In this document: in pieces, positions 44,814 to 55,064 of the stretch
Position numbering within the stretch: position 1 is the first letter of the stretch
How the letters are laid out: each line of letters starts with the position of its first letter
From: Aegilops tauschii subsp. strangulata
Lineage: Eukaryota; Streptophyta; Magnoliopsida; Poales; Poaceae
Direction of reading: 5' to 3'
Assembly: GCF_002575655.3 (NCBI RefSeq)
Contig: NC_053041.3
Span: 304,329,554-304,393,553, forward strand
Length of the DNA: 64,000 bases
Notes under the pieces: generated by a model
Database searches by the model: none
Seen by the model: the letters and a program-made list of their open reading frames with translations, nothing else
What the model was told of the DNA's origin: nothing
Program-made: the position numbers and the translations under genes

Positions 44814-44820
44814 TTATAAA
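44814..44820 (+). promoter_or_regulatory. TATA box of the antisense (plus-strand) gene
   Basis: TTATAAA lies 113 bp upstream of the ATG at 44933 and is followed by a CT-rich leader with plant-like features. It lies inside the retroelement, separate from the LTR promoter, and faces the opposite way. Confidence 0.5.
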
Positions 44821-44932
44821 GGGACAAGGACTCCTCTTTTTCACCCTTCCTTCACCTTCCCTGCCCATCCATTCTCGCACACTCGAGCTCCAGTGCCCAA
44901 GTTCGCATTTTCTCCGCAAAACCACTCCAAAC

Positions 44933-47881
44933 ATGTCCGGAGTGGGAGGCAAGTGGATGTTCTCCTCCGTTATGGAGGAGAACATTACGAAGCTCCGGGA
45001 AGCCGGATACCTGGCCGCAGACATCGCGCACCGGCTCCCAGACACCGGTAGATCGTCCCTACTCCAGAACCCCACGAGAGGGTTGTATTCCTCACCCACT
45101 TCGTCCGCGGGCTAGGATTTCCCCTCCACCCATTTGTCCGCGGGCTCATGTTCTACTACAGGCTGGACTTCCATGAGCTGACCCCTAGTTCATCCTCAAC
45201 ATCTCGGCGTTTATCGTCGTGTGCGAGGCCTTCCTCCACATCAAGCCCCACTTCAGCCTATGGCTGAAGACCTTCAACATTAAACCGAAGGTGGTGGTCG
45301 GCCAGCAAGCAGAGTGCGAAGGCGCCATGGTGGGCAAAATGCCCAACGTCACCTGGCTCGAAGGCTCCTATGTGGTGACCATGAAGGGGTGGCAATCGGG
45401 GTGGTTCTACATCACCGAGCCGCGCGACACTAACTGGGTGGCGGCCCCCGAATTTCGATCCGGCATCCCCATGCGCATCACCTCCTGGAAAGAGGAGGGC
45501 CTATCCTGGGGTTCATCGGTGGAGCTGACTGGACTCCAGAACTGCGTTAAAAACATGATAAGTAAGAAAATCAAGCTTGTCAACGTGGTCCAGGACATGC
45601 TCTTCCGTCGGATCCTCCCGTGTCAAAGACGGGCATTCAATATGTGGGAGTTCGACCCGGCTAAGCACCAGACGTTGCGAGAGCTCTTCGACACGACGCA
45701 CCAGGACATCTGGAAGGTGTTGTTCAAGTTCGCTGAGGTACCTCCTCCCCTTACCGAGGATCGCGGACTCAGCGCAAAGCGCCCTACCAATCCGGTAAGC
45801 TCCTTATATCTCATAAGATGTTTCTTTCCCTAGTATAATCATGTAAGGGATCTAAGCCTCCACGCCATTTAACAGGACTGGGTCGCGACAACAGAGCGGA
45901 TCGATTGTCCGGCCCCACTGCCCGAAGATCCAGCAAGGGCTCTATTAACGGAGATGCTGCTTCTGGCGCCCTATGAGGCGCCGGAGAAGAAGGCCAAGAA
46001 GAAGGCCGCGGGGACCAGGAAAGGTCTCTGGCGCTAGGTTGTATCGGACTCATCATCCGATAACACCGAGGCGCCCTCCTCCCAAGAAAACGAGGAGGAG
46101 GAAGAGGAAAGTTCTCCCCCCCCCAGCCGGGGGAGACAAGAAAAGGAAGGCTGCCCCATCTGGGGAGGCCGAAGGGTCCAAGAAGGGAAGGACTCTCCTT
46201 CCGGACTGCTCCACAGCGGCCGCTTTCAGCAACGAGGAGTGGTTACCCAGGGACAAGCCCCTGGCGAAGTCGTAAGTATCCGGATACCATAATAGTTCTT
46301 GGTATGTTTTATTTTATTGCTTCTTATCATGCCAAACATGATCATGCAGTCCATCCAAAGCCCATATCGACGTATCCTCTTCGGATGAGTCTTTGGGCCA
46401 GTCGGAGATGAACAACGATTCACTCCCGACCGCCTCCTCCCCCCGCCCTATGGATGACGTCTAGGTGTTGTCTCAAAGGGCACTGAACCAAGGGGGGATA
46501 GTTCCGGAGGCGCCCCAAGGCGACATTCCAGATTCCGGATTCTGTCAGGCGACCCCTCGCAAAGGGGGGCAAGCCGTCTGTGCCGATGGCCTTTTTCCAT
46601 CCAGAGGCATCGGACAATTTGCTGGAAGAGCTTCGCGGCGCTTCCATTGATGAAGAGCACCGCACTATCATGAGTGCGGTGGTCAAGAAGGTTCGGTCCG
46701 CCAAAAGCGGACTGACTGAAGCCTGTGCCAGCCTCCTAACAGGCTTTGAGGTAAGTAATCAAATTATGAGAAAATGTTACAGCATAGACAGTAGCCCCTG
46801 ATGCTCTGTTTGGTGTTCGCAAAGAAAGGCCGAACAGAGGATCAAATAATAATCACAAGAGTCTAATCAGGATATGTCTATGTAAATAAGCAGGCTTCGC
46901 TGCGGTGCCGCTCGCACGGCGGGGGTCTCCGCACTGAAGCGGGACCTTGAGCGGTCCGAGGAAGAGCTCGGCCTTACCAAGAGGCAACTCGAAGAGAACA
47001 AAGGTAAGTGATACCCCGCTTGTTTATTGATAAAAAAGGAAGGTGGTTGTTAGATCATAGAATCGTCATGAATTTTGCTAGGGGCCACGACCGAAGTGGC
47101 GGCCCTAAAGAAGGTGCTGTCCGAGGCCGAAGGCAAAGCGGCCAAGGAGCGCGCCGAGCGCGAAAAGCAAGAGCTCCAGGAGTTTGTCAAGAAGTACGAG
47201 TCCTTGGAGCGTGACTCTAAGACGCAAGGGTCCGAGCTTGTGAAGGCCCTTGAGAACGCACAAAATGCCAAGGCCGAAGCCCAAAAGGCCCTCCAGGAAA
47301 TTGAGGCGGTCAAGAAGATAGTGGTGGGTAAGGCATTCATTATGCAAAGCAAGCATGTGAAGGAAACTTTCCTTTTACTTACCCGAATTTGAGCTCTCCA
47401 GGAGCGTTCGCAGATCTACCCAGCAGTGTGTTGGATGCCGTGGAGTTCTACGGGCCGAGGAAGGGAGCTCGACGGAGAAGTTGTTCTGGTCTCAGTATAC
47501 TGGGACCGAACATCTGATGTTGAGGGGCCAGTTGAAGCAACTGGTCGAGCTTCACAAGGCGGCCGAACTGGCCATGAAGGGTCTCATAGTCCGGATGTGG
47601 CCTGGCGAGCCCCTGCCTGGCAGCTATTTCGGCCTGGTAAGGCGGCTTGTGAACGCATGCCCAAGGTTTGAAGTCATAAAGCGGTCCGTCTGCATTGAGG
47701 GTGCGCGCAGGGCTTTTGCCCGGGCGAAAGTGCACTGGGCGAAGATGGACACTGAAAAGCTGGTGAAGGAGGGGCCGCCGGAGGGCAAGGAGCATCACCA
47801 CCCCGAAAAGTATTATGACAGTGTCCTGAAGGGTGCTCGCCTTGTGGCAGAGGAATGTGCTAAGGATATAATATTTGAATG
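44933..47881 (+). pseudogene. Antisense spliced Transposase_28-type gene inside the retroelement
   Basis: Exon 1 (44933-45794) begins MSGVGGKWMFSS and carries the core HFVRGLGFPLHPFVRGLMFY, KPKVVVGQQAEC and SGWFYITEPRD of the 'putative gypsy type transposon' domain (PF04195, by memory). Later exons at about 45876-46272, 46349-46750, 46894-47004, 47083-47326 and 47402-47881 have GT/AG borders. They add a KKAKKKAA basic patch, an acidic run, a long Glu/Lys coiled coil (ALKRDLERSEEELGLTKRQL) and a C-terminal helical domain. Damage includes indels near 45049 and 45188, a TAG at about 46036 and a slip in a C run near 46118. Similar antisense frames are known in Grande/RIRE2-type elements. Function is unknown. 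Confidence 0.75.
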
Positions 47882-49222
47882 AATGTACTCATGTGATCCT
47901 GTAATATGAAACGATTTCATGTGCGCTATGTAACGCTTGTTAATTTAAAATATTACCTTCTATGCGGCCGTTTATAAAATTTGGGAGTTGGCCAGTCGTC
48001 GGCTTCTGCCCCAATGTAACTAGTACTGAGGTGTTCGGGATAAACCTGATCACTCTTTATCCCAGTTTTGGGTCCTTCGGAGGAGGTGTTCGACACAACG
48101 AACCAGGCAATCGGACTGATCACTCTCACTTAGCCATAGAAGTCTACAATTTTTAATTTTGGCGAAGCCCCTAGTATTCAGAAGGCCGAACTTGGAGCGC
48201 TATGTACGCCTAAATCGGTCAAGGCCGACTCCTCGCCCGAAGCAGAAACAATCTTTAAGGATTTGAGACCTCTCGAACAGCGACCAGCTCTCGCCGCATC
48301 ATGACAGTTAGTTTTCAGCTTTCTCTACTGAGGTGCTCGTCCGGAAGAACCGGGACACAATCGCAGTAGTTCTCCCAGTGCTACCTTAGCCGATATAGCG
48401 GAACGTAAGGTACCAAAACATGGGAGCCGGGCAAACCCAACTATTGACCCAAGACATGATTCGGAGCTGATGCATATAATGCTATAAGTTCGGGGTGCCG
48501 CACTGTCGAAAGTGTTCGGACTTTTCATGCCGTGTTATGGGGTACACTGAAGCCCCTGGCACACTGGACGTATCGGAATGTATGGGTGCAATTTGTCGTA
48601 AATAAGCAGACAGGGAAAAAAGATGAAGGAATGCAATAATGAGCTAATGTTGTACATTGTTATTTCAATGATACGTCAAAGCGTATGCATACATGTAGTG
48701 CAGTAAGTAAAAAATAGGACTATTTGACATGTCCTATCCAAGGGCAAGTTGCGTGTGGGTATGCAAAATAGGTATATCGATCGTTATCATAGACCACCTG
48801 GGGATTCCCTTGTACGTCAAAGCTTCTTGCTTCCTTGGTGTTTCCTTCCCATGACGGGTCCGATAATCAGACGATCGGAGAGGGCCTTTAGATAATAGGG
48901 GCTTGAAAGGAAGAAAATGTTAAAGGTATACGGGTCCTGAGGCGGTTGAGCCGCATTGTGGGCCGTGCCTCCGCCTATGCCCATGGTATCTTGAGTGCGT
49001 AATTATGTACGCGCGGCGCAAATTTCGCCGCTTGACTGGGACTAGGACGGAGGCCGAATTGCTAGGCGACCTCTAAACGTGCCTGGCGATCCTCTTGCAG
49101 GATACTCCGGACTCGCTTGAAGGTGTCCGGGGTCTTTTCGCCGAATTGGCGGTTTGCCTCGTAAGGCTGCTTTGTGCTTCTGCTGCGAGGGCCGTAGTGT
49201 GCTCCTCCGTGCGGAGCAAGCG
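47882..49222. other. Non-coding space between two convergent genes
   Basis: Between the ends of the plus-strand spliced gene and the minus-strand protease frame, about 1.3 kb has no coding frame of note. In an autonomous Ty3 element, RT, RNase H and integrase would follow protease here on the minus strand. None of their motifs (xxDD box, HHCC) is visible. Confidence 0.55.
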
Positions 49223-52200
49223 TTATGTGTTTCCATTAACTGTTATAACCCCGCGAAGTCCTGGCATTTTGAGCTTGAGATATGCATAATGCGGTACCGC
49301 ATTGAATCTGGCAAATGCGGTTCGCCCGAGCAGTGCGTGATAGCCACTACGGAAGGGGACGATATCGAAGATTAACTCCTCGCTTCGGAAGTTGTCCGGA
49401 GATCCGAAGACCACTTCCAGTGTGATTGAGCCCGTGCAACATGCCTCTACACCTGGGATGACACCTTTAAAGGTGGTTTTGGTGGGTTTGATCCTCGAGG
49501 GGTCTATACCCATTTTGCACACTGTATCCTGATAGAGCAGGTTCAGGCTGTTGGCACCGTCCATAAGGGCTCGAGTGAGGTGAAATCCATCAATGATGGG
49601 GTCAAGGACCAATGTGGCAGAACTGCCATGACGGATACTGGTGGGGTGGTCCCTGCGATCGAAGGTGATCGGACAAGAAGACCATGGGTTGAACTTTGGG
49701 GCGACTGGCTCCATCGCATAGACGTCCCTCAGTGCACGCTTCCGTTCCCGCTTGGGAATATGGGTTGCGTATATCATGTTTACCGTTTTAACTTGGGGAG
49801 GAAATTTCTTCTGTCCTGCTATGTTCGACGGCCGGGGCTCCTCCTCGTCGTCGCTATGCAGCCACTTTTCCTTGTTTTCGGCAATCAACTTGCCGGTCTG
49901 TTTGAACACCCAGCATTCTCTGTTGGTGTCGTTGGCTGGCTTATCGGGGGTGCCGTGAATTTGACACGAGCGATCGAGTATGCGGTCCAAGCTGGACGGT
50001 CCCGGATTGCTTCTTTTGAACGGCTTTTTCCACTGACCGGATTTAGAGCCACTGAATCCTGCATCAACTACCGTGTCTTCGGCGTTGTCGCCGTTGTTGC
50101 GGTGCTTGTGTCTGTTGCGCCATGTCCTGCCATTGCTATCTTTGGCATCTGAATTGCCAGGATTTCTTGATGTGTTGTTGCTGCGAGCCAACTAGCTATC
50201 GTCGCCCTCACAAAAGCGGGTCGTGAGTGTCGTGAGGGCTGCCATGGACTTTGGCTTTTCTTGGCCGAGGTGTCGGGCGATCCACTCGTCGCAGATGTTA
50301 TGCTTAAATGCCTCTAAGGCCTCGGCATCTGGACAGTCAACAATTTCGTTCTTTTTAGTTAGGAACCGAGTCCAGAATTTCCTGGCTGATTCCCCTGGCT
50401 GCTGGGTTATGTTTCTCAAGTCATCGGCATCCGGTGGTCGCACATAAGTGCCCTGGAAGTTGTCAAGGAATGCGTCCTCCAAATTCTCCCAACTGCCAAT
50501 GGAGTTTGCCGGCAGGCTATTGAGCCAATGCCGAGCAGGTCCTTTGAGTTTTAATGGGAGGTACTTGATGGCATGTACATCGTCACCGCGGGCCATGTGG
50601 ATGTGGAGGAGGAAATCTTCAATCCATACCGCGGGGTCTGTTGTACCGTGATATGATTCAATGTTCACGGGTTTAAAACCTTCTGGGAATTCGTGATCCA
50701 TTACTTCATCAGTGAAGCATAGGGGGTGTGCGGCGCCTCTGTGCCGGGCTATATCACGACACAGTTCATACGAGTCTTGTCTGCTGTATTCGGCCCAGCC
50801 GGATTTTCTTTTAGTATATCCGGCGTGACGGTCGTCGTCACGCGTTGGGGCGCGCCCCCGTGATCCATAGATCGATCTTGCATGTCCGGCTTTGTTTTCC
50901 AATACGTCTCGCAGGTCCTGCATGTTACCCCGGGCCTTGGTATTTTTGTTTAACTGGTGACGGGGTGTGGGCTGGACTTCGGCCTGATATGCCACTTTGT
51001 CTCGGCCACGAGGTGGCTGGTCAGCCGCATCATATGCTGGAAGCATAGGATTTAATGCTTCCTCCTTGAGTTGGGGTAGCAACCTGTGCTTTGGGTAACT
51101 TTTGGTTGGGTGCTCAAGTTCGTATTCCTCGGCCGCCAGGACCTCAGTCCATCTATCCGCTAGCAGAGCTTGGTCAGCTTGAAGCTGTTGTTGCTTTTTC
51201 TTCAGGCTTTTTGCTGTGGCTATAAGCCGGCGCTTGAAGGGCTCCTGTTCGACGGGATCCTCAAGCATGATAAATTCTTCATCGCCGAGGCTCACCGCGT
51301 CTTCGGAGAGAGGCATGTAATTGTCATCCTCTGATTCTCCGTCTGCTGCCTGTTCCTTAGGGCTAGCTTGCCCATCCTCCCGCTCGAGGCCTGGCTGGAG
51401 GGGATTGTCTTCGTCTTCGGCACTATCTGCAGCGTTATTGTCTCTTGTGCCGGTATCGCTGCTTTTGCTATGGCGAGGCTTAGAGCGGCGCCGATGACGC
51501 CGGTGCTTAGATTGCTTCTCGAGGGGATTATCCTCCGTTGCCTTATTGCCATCGCTTTCTTTGGGGGTGTCCACCATGTATATATCATATGATGAGGTGG
51601 CAGTCCAACGCCCTGTGGGCGGTGGTTCCTGTTCTTCTCCTGCATCGTCGTCCATACCATCGATGTCTTCGGAGCCGAAATCGAGCATGTCGGTTAAGTT
51701 GTCGACAGTGGCTATTAATTGGGTGGTTGGTGGGGAACGAATTTCTTCGTCATCCGCTTCCCACTCGAGCCGGACATAGTTCGGCCAAGGGCCTCCAGAC
51801 AAGGAGAGAGACCTTAATGAATTCAGCACATCGCCCAGGGCCAGTGCTGAAAGATATCCGCGGAGGAAAACTCCATGATCGGCGCCCAATAAGATTCGGT
51901 AGGCACGGACGCAGGCGGTTCGGAGGCCGTGGCCGGGGACGAATCCGAGGGTCCGGCAACACAGGTCTCGTAGGAGGTGAAGTCAGTATTCGGCTCTATC
52001 GCCGCTGAGTGTGCGGCCTCCGTGGCGGGGTCCATCCACCCATCCTCGGACGGTGCAATCTGCTCCGGATTGAGGGCCGGAGTAGCCACAGGTGTGATCT
52101 CCCGAACACCGTCCGACGGCAGAGCTAAGTCATGCTCGTCGTGACTGTGCGGCACACCTGACATGGGCTCAAATCTGTCAAATATCAAGTCTCCGCGGAT

Positions 52201-52376
52201 GTCGGCGGTATAGTTTAAGTTTCCAAACCTGACCTGACGGCCAGGGGCGTAGCTCTTGATCTGCTCTAGGTGGCCAAGCGAGTTGGCCCGCAATACGAAG
52301 CCGCCGAATACGAAGATCTGTCCGGGGAGAAAAACCTCACCCTGGATCGCATCGTTGCCGATGATCGAAGGAGCCA
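49223..52376 (-). pseudogene. Gag-protease of the retroelement (TAG between gag and protease, one frameshift)
   Basis: The ATG is at 52376 (MAPSIIGND). The N-terminal part is open to ~51845, where a frameshift moves reading to the frame ending at 50192. The retrotransposon gag domain is clear: YHGTTDPAVWIEDFLLHIHM, KYLPLKLKGPARHWLNSLP and QQPGESARKFWTRF (about 50.65-50.35 kb). A TAG at 50192-50194 is followed in the same frame by a 322-codon stretch with a Cys/His-containing CQIHGTPDKPANDTNRECW segment and a retropepsin-like domain (ALMDGANSLNLLY, HALLGRTAF). The catalytic triplet reads DGA where DTG or DSG is common. Gag would build particles for this RT-less element; the TAG may be decay or a readthrough stop. 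Confidence 0.82.
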
Positions 52377-52425
52377 TCAAGCCTTTATCGTGACGGCGTA
52401 GTGGAACTCTCAATGAAAGCACCAA

Positions 52426-52896
52426 TGTCGGTGTCAAAACCGGCGGATCTCGGGTAGAGGGTCCCGAACTGTGCGTCTAAGGCGGATGGTAACAGGAGGC
52501 GGGGGACACAATGTTTACCCAGGTTCGGGCCCTCTCGATGGAGGTAATACCCTACTTCCTACTTGATTGATCTTGATGATATGAGTATTACAAGAGTTGA
52601 TCTACCACGAGATCGTAGAGGCTAAACCCTAGAAGCTAGCCTATGATTATGATTGTTGTTGTCCTACGGACTAAACCCTCCGGTTTATATAGACACCAGA
52701 GGGGGTTAGGGTTACACAGAGTCGGTTACAAGGGAGGAGATCTACATATCCGAATTGCCAAGCTTGCCTTCCACGCAAAGGAGAGTCCCATCTGGACACG
52801 GGACGAAGTCTTCAATCTTGTATCTTCATAGTCCAACAGTCCAACCAAAGTATATAATCCGGCTGTCCGAGGACCCCCTAATCCAGGACTCCCTCA
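52426..52896 (-). repeat. Right LTR (5' LTR of the element), 471 bp
   Basis: Contains the minus-strand TATA TATATAAACC (52682-52691) that would drive the gag-protease transcript. Ends in CTCA followed by the TSD CCTGT. Confidence 0.93.
52682..52691 (-). promoter_or_regulatory. LTR promoter TATA box, minus strand
   Basis: On the minus strand this reads TATATAAACC, with the same box at 44168-44177 in the other LTR. It supports the leftward orientation of the 43911-52896 element. Confidence 0.65.
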
Positions 52897-53585
52897 CCTG
52901 TCATCTCAGTTAAAATAGGAGATCACTGTTGTCATGGTTCATGTGACATAGGTGCTAATGTGAGTGCTATTCCTTACACCTTATATCAAGAAATTATGAA
53001 TGACATAGCACCCGCGGAAATAGAGACATAGATGTTACTATTAAACATGCTAATAGAGACACAATATCACCGATTGGGATTGTTAGAGATGTTGAAGTTT
53101 TGTCTGGGAAATTAAATACCCTACTGATTTTCTTGTTCTTGGTTCCCCACAAGATGACTTTTGTCCCATTATCTTTGGTAGACCTTTCTTGAACACCGTT
53201 AATGCTAGAATAGATTGTGAGAAGCAAACTGTCGGTGTTAGTATTGGTGATGAGTCTCATGAATTTAATTTTTCCAAGTTTAGTAGAAAGCTTCATGAAA
53301 AAGAATTGCCTAGTAATTAAGGATGAATTAATTGGTCTTGCATCTGTTGCTGTACCACCTACTGATCCTTTAGAATAATATTTGCTAGACCATGAAAATG
53401 ATTTACATATGCATGAATGAAATGAAATAGACAAAATTTTCTTTGAACAAAGTCCTCTACTTAAACACAATTTGCCTATTGAAACTCTAGGAGGTCCTCC
53501 TCCACCTAAAGGTGATCCTGTGTTTGAATTAAAAAAGTTGCCAGACACTTTGAAATATGCTTATCTTGATGAAAAGAAGATATAT
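52897..53585 (+). pseudogene. Second Athila internal copy continues: protease, then cut off
   Basis: The sequence resumes after the inserted element with the protease region (GDHCC-like start, then IIFGRPFLNTV) and is homologous to 36.27-36.77 and 37.67-37.85 kb. It has stops and frameshifts (for example near 53028 and 53323). At 53585 it is broken by the LTR of the next element, which starts TGATATGTCTCC. The missing pol would lie beyond the window if the nesting is simple. Confidence 0.8.
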
Positions 53586-54986
53586 TGATATGTCTCCATC
53601 GTATCTACTTTTACAAACACTTTTGCCCTTGTTTTGGACTCTAACTTGCATGATTTGAATGGAACTAACCCGGACTGACGTTGTTTTCAGCAGAATTGCC
53701 ATGGTGTTACTTTTGTGCAGAAATAAAAGTTTTCGGAATGACCTGAAACTTCACGGAGAATATTTTTGCAATTTATAAAAAATACTGGCGAAAGAATCAT
53801 GACCAGGGGGGCCACACCCTGTCCACGAGGGTGGGGGCACGCCTACCCGCTGGGCGCGCCCCTTGTCTCGTGGGCCCCCTGGTGCTCCACCGACCTCAAC
53901 TCCAACTCTATATATTCACGTTCGGGGAGAAAAAATATCAAAGAGAAGGATTCATCGCGTTTTACGATATGGAGCCGCCGCCAAGCCCTATCTCTCTCGG
54001 GAGGGCGTATCTGGAGTCCGTTCGGGGCTCCGGAGAGGGGAATCCGTCTCCGTCGTCATCATCAACCATCCTCCATCACCAATTTTATGATGCTCACCGC
54101 CGTGCATGAGTAATTCCATCGTAGGCTTGCTGGACGATGATGGGTTGGATGAGATTTATCATGTAATCGAGTTAGTTTTGTTAGGGTTTGATCCCTAGTA
54201 TCCATTATGTTCTGAGATTGATGTTGCAATGACTTTGCTATGCTTAATGTTTGTCACTAGGGCCCGAGTGCCATGATTTCAGATCTGAACCTATTATGTT
54301 TTCATGAATATATGTGAGTTCTTGATCCGATTTTGCAAGTCATTAGTCACCTACTATGTGTTATGATCCGGTAACCCCGAAGTGACAATAATCGGGACCA
54401 CTCCCGGTGATGACCGTAGTTTGAGGAGTTCATGTATTCACTAAGTGTTAATGCTTTGGTTGGTACTCTATTAAAAGAAGGTCTTAATATCCCTTAGTTT
54501 TCAATAGGACCCTGCTGCCATGGGAGGGTAGGACAAAAGATGTCATGCAAGTTCTTTTCCATAAGCAGGTATGACTATATTCGGAATACATGCCTACATT
54601 ACATTGATGAATTGGAGCTAGTTCTGTGTGACCCTATGTTATAACTGTTGCATGAAGAATCGCATCCGACATAATTATCCATCACTGATCCAATGCCTAC
54701 GAGTTTTTCGCATATTGATCTTTGCTTAGTTACTTTTCTGTTGCCACCATTACAATTACTACAAAGCTGCTACTGTTACTTTTGACACCGTTACCGTTAC
54801 TTCCATACTACTTTGCTACTAAATACTTTGCTGCAGATATTAAGTTATCCAGGTGTGGTTGAATTGACAACTCAACTGCTAATACTTGAGAATATTCTTT
54901 GTCTCCCCTTGTGTCGAATCAATAAATTTGGGTTTAATACTCTACCCTCGAAAACTGTTGTGATCCCCTATACTTGTGGGTTATCA
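53586..54986 (+). mobile_element. LTR of a second Athila-like element, 1,401 bp
   Basis: It starts TGATATGTCTCCATCGTATC and ends GGGTTATCA, followed by a primer-binding site at 54998. A TATA-like CTATATATTC is at 53908-53917. Its body differs from the 41120 LTR, but the last ~30 bp (CCCCTATACTTGTGGG.TATCAAG) are shared, a common family trait. The right LTR lies beyond the window. Confidence 0.8.
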
Positions 54987-54997
54987 AGACTATTTTC

Positions 54998-55016
54998 TGG
55001 CGCCGTTGCCGGGGAG
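54998..55016 (+). other. Primer-binding site, tRNA-Asp type
   Basis: TGGCGCCGTTGCCGGGGAG, fully complementary over its first 17 bases to the 3' end of plant tRNA-Asp(GTC). It lies 11 bp after the LTR end. Confidence 0.85.
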
Positions 55017-55064
55017 CATAGCTCTATTCTTTGAGTCACTTGGGATTTATATCTGCTGGTCACT

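Larger units (their letters stand above)
43911..52896 (-). mobile_element. Complete LTR retrotransposon, 8,986 bp, TSD CCTGT, without RT/integrase
   Basis: Two 471-bp LTRs (43911-44381, 52426-52896) start TGTCGGTGTCAAAACCGG and end CTCA. The 5-bp repeat CCTGT flanks the element at 43906-43910 and 52897-52901. Gag-protease and a TATA box lie on the minus strand, so the element reads leftward with its 5' LTR at 52426-52896. The sequence inside the left LTR in element orientation is AGGGGCTCC, a weak polypurine tract. The plus strand carries a spliced Transposase_28-type gene. No reverse transcriptase or integrase is seen, so it depends on partner elements. Fatima-type is my best guess from memory. 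Confidence 0.92.

Noticed and set aside
49580..50152. 190-codon plus-strand frame with hydrophobic stretches
   Set aside because: Exact shadow of the protease frame on the minus strand, which has recognisable motifs.
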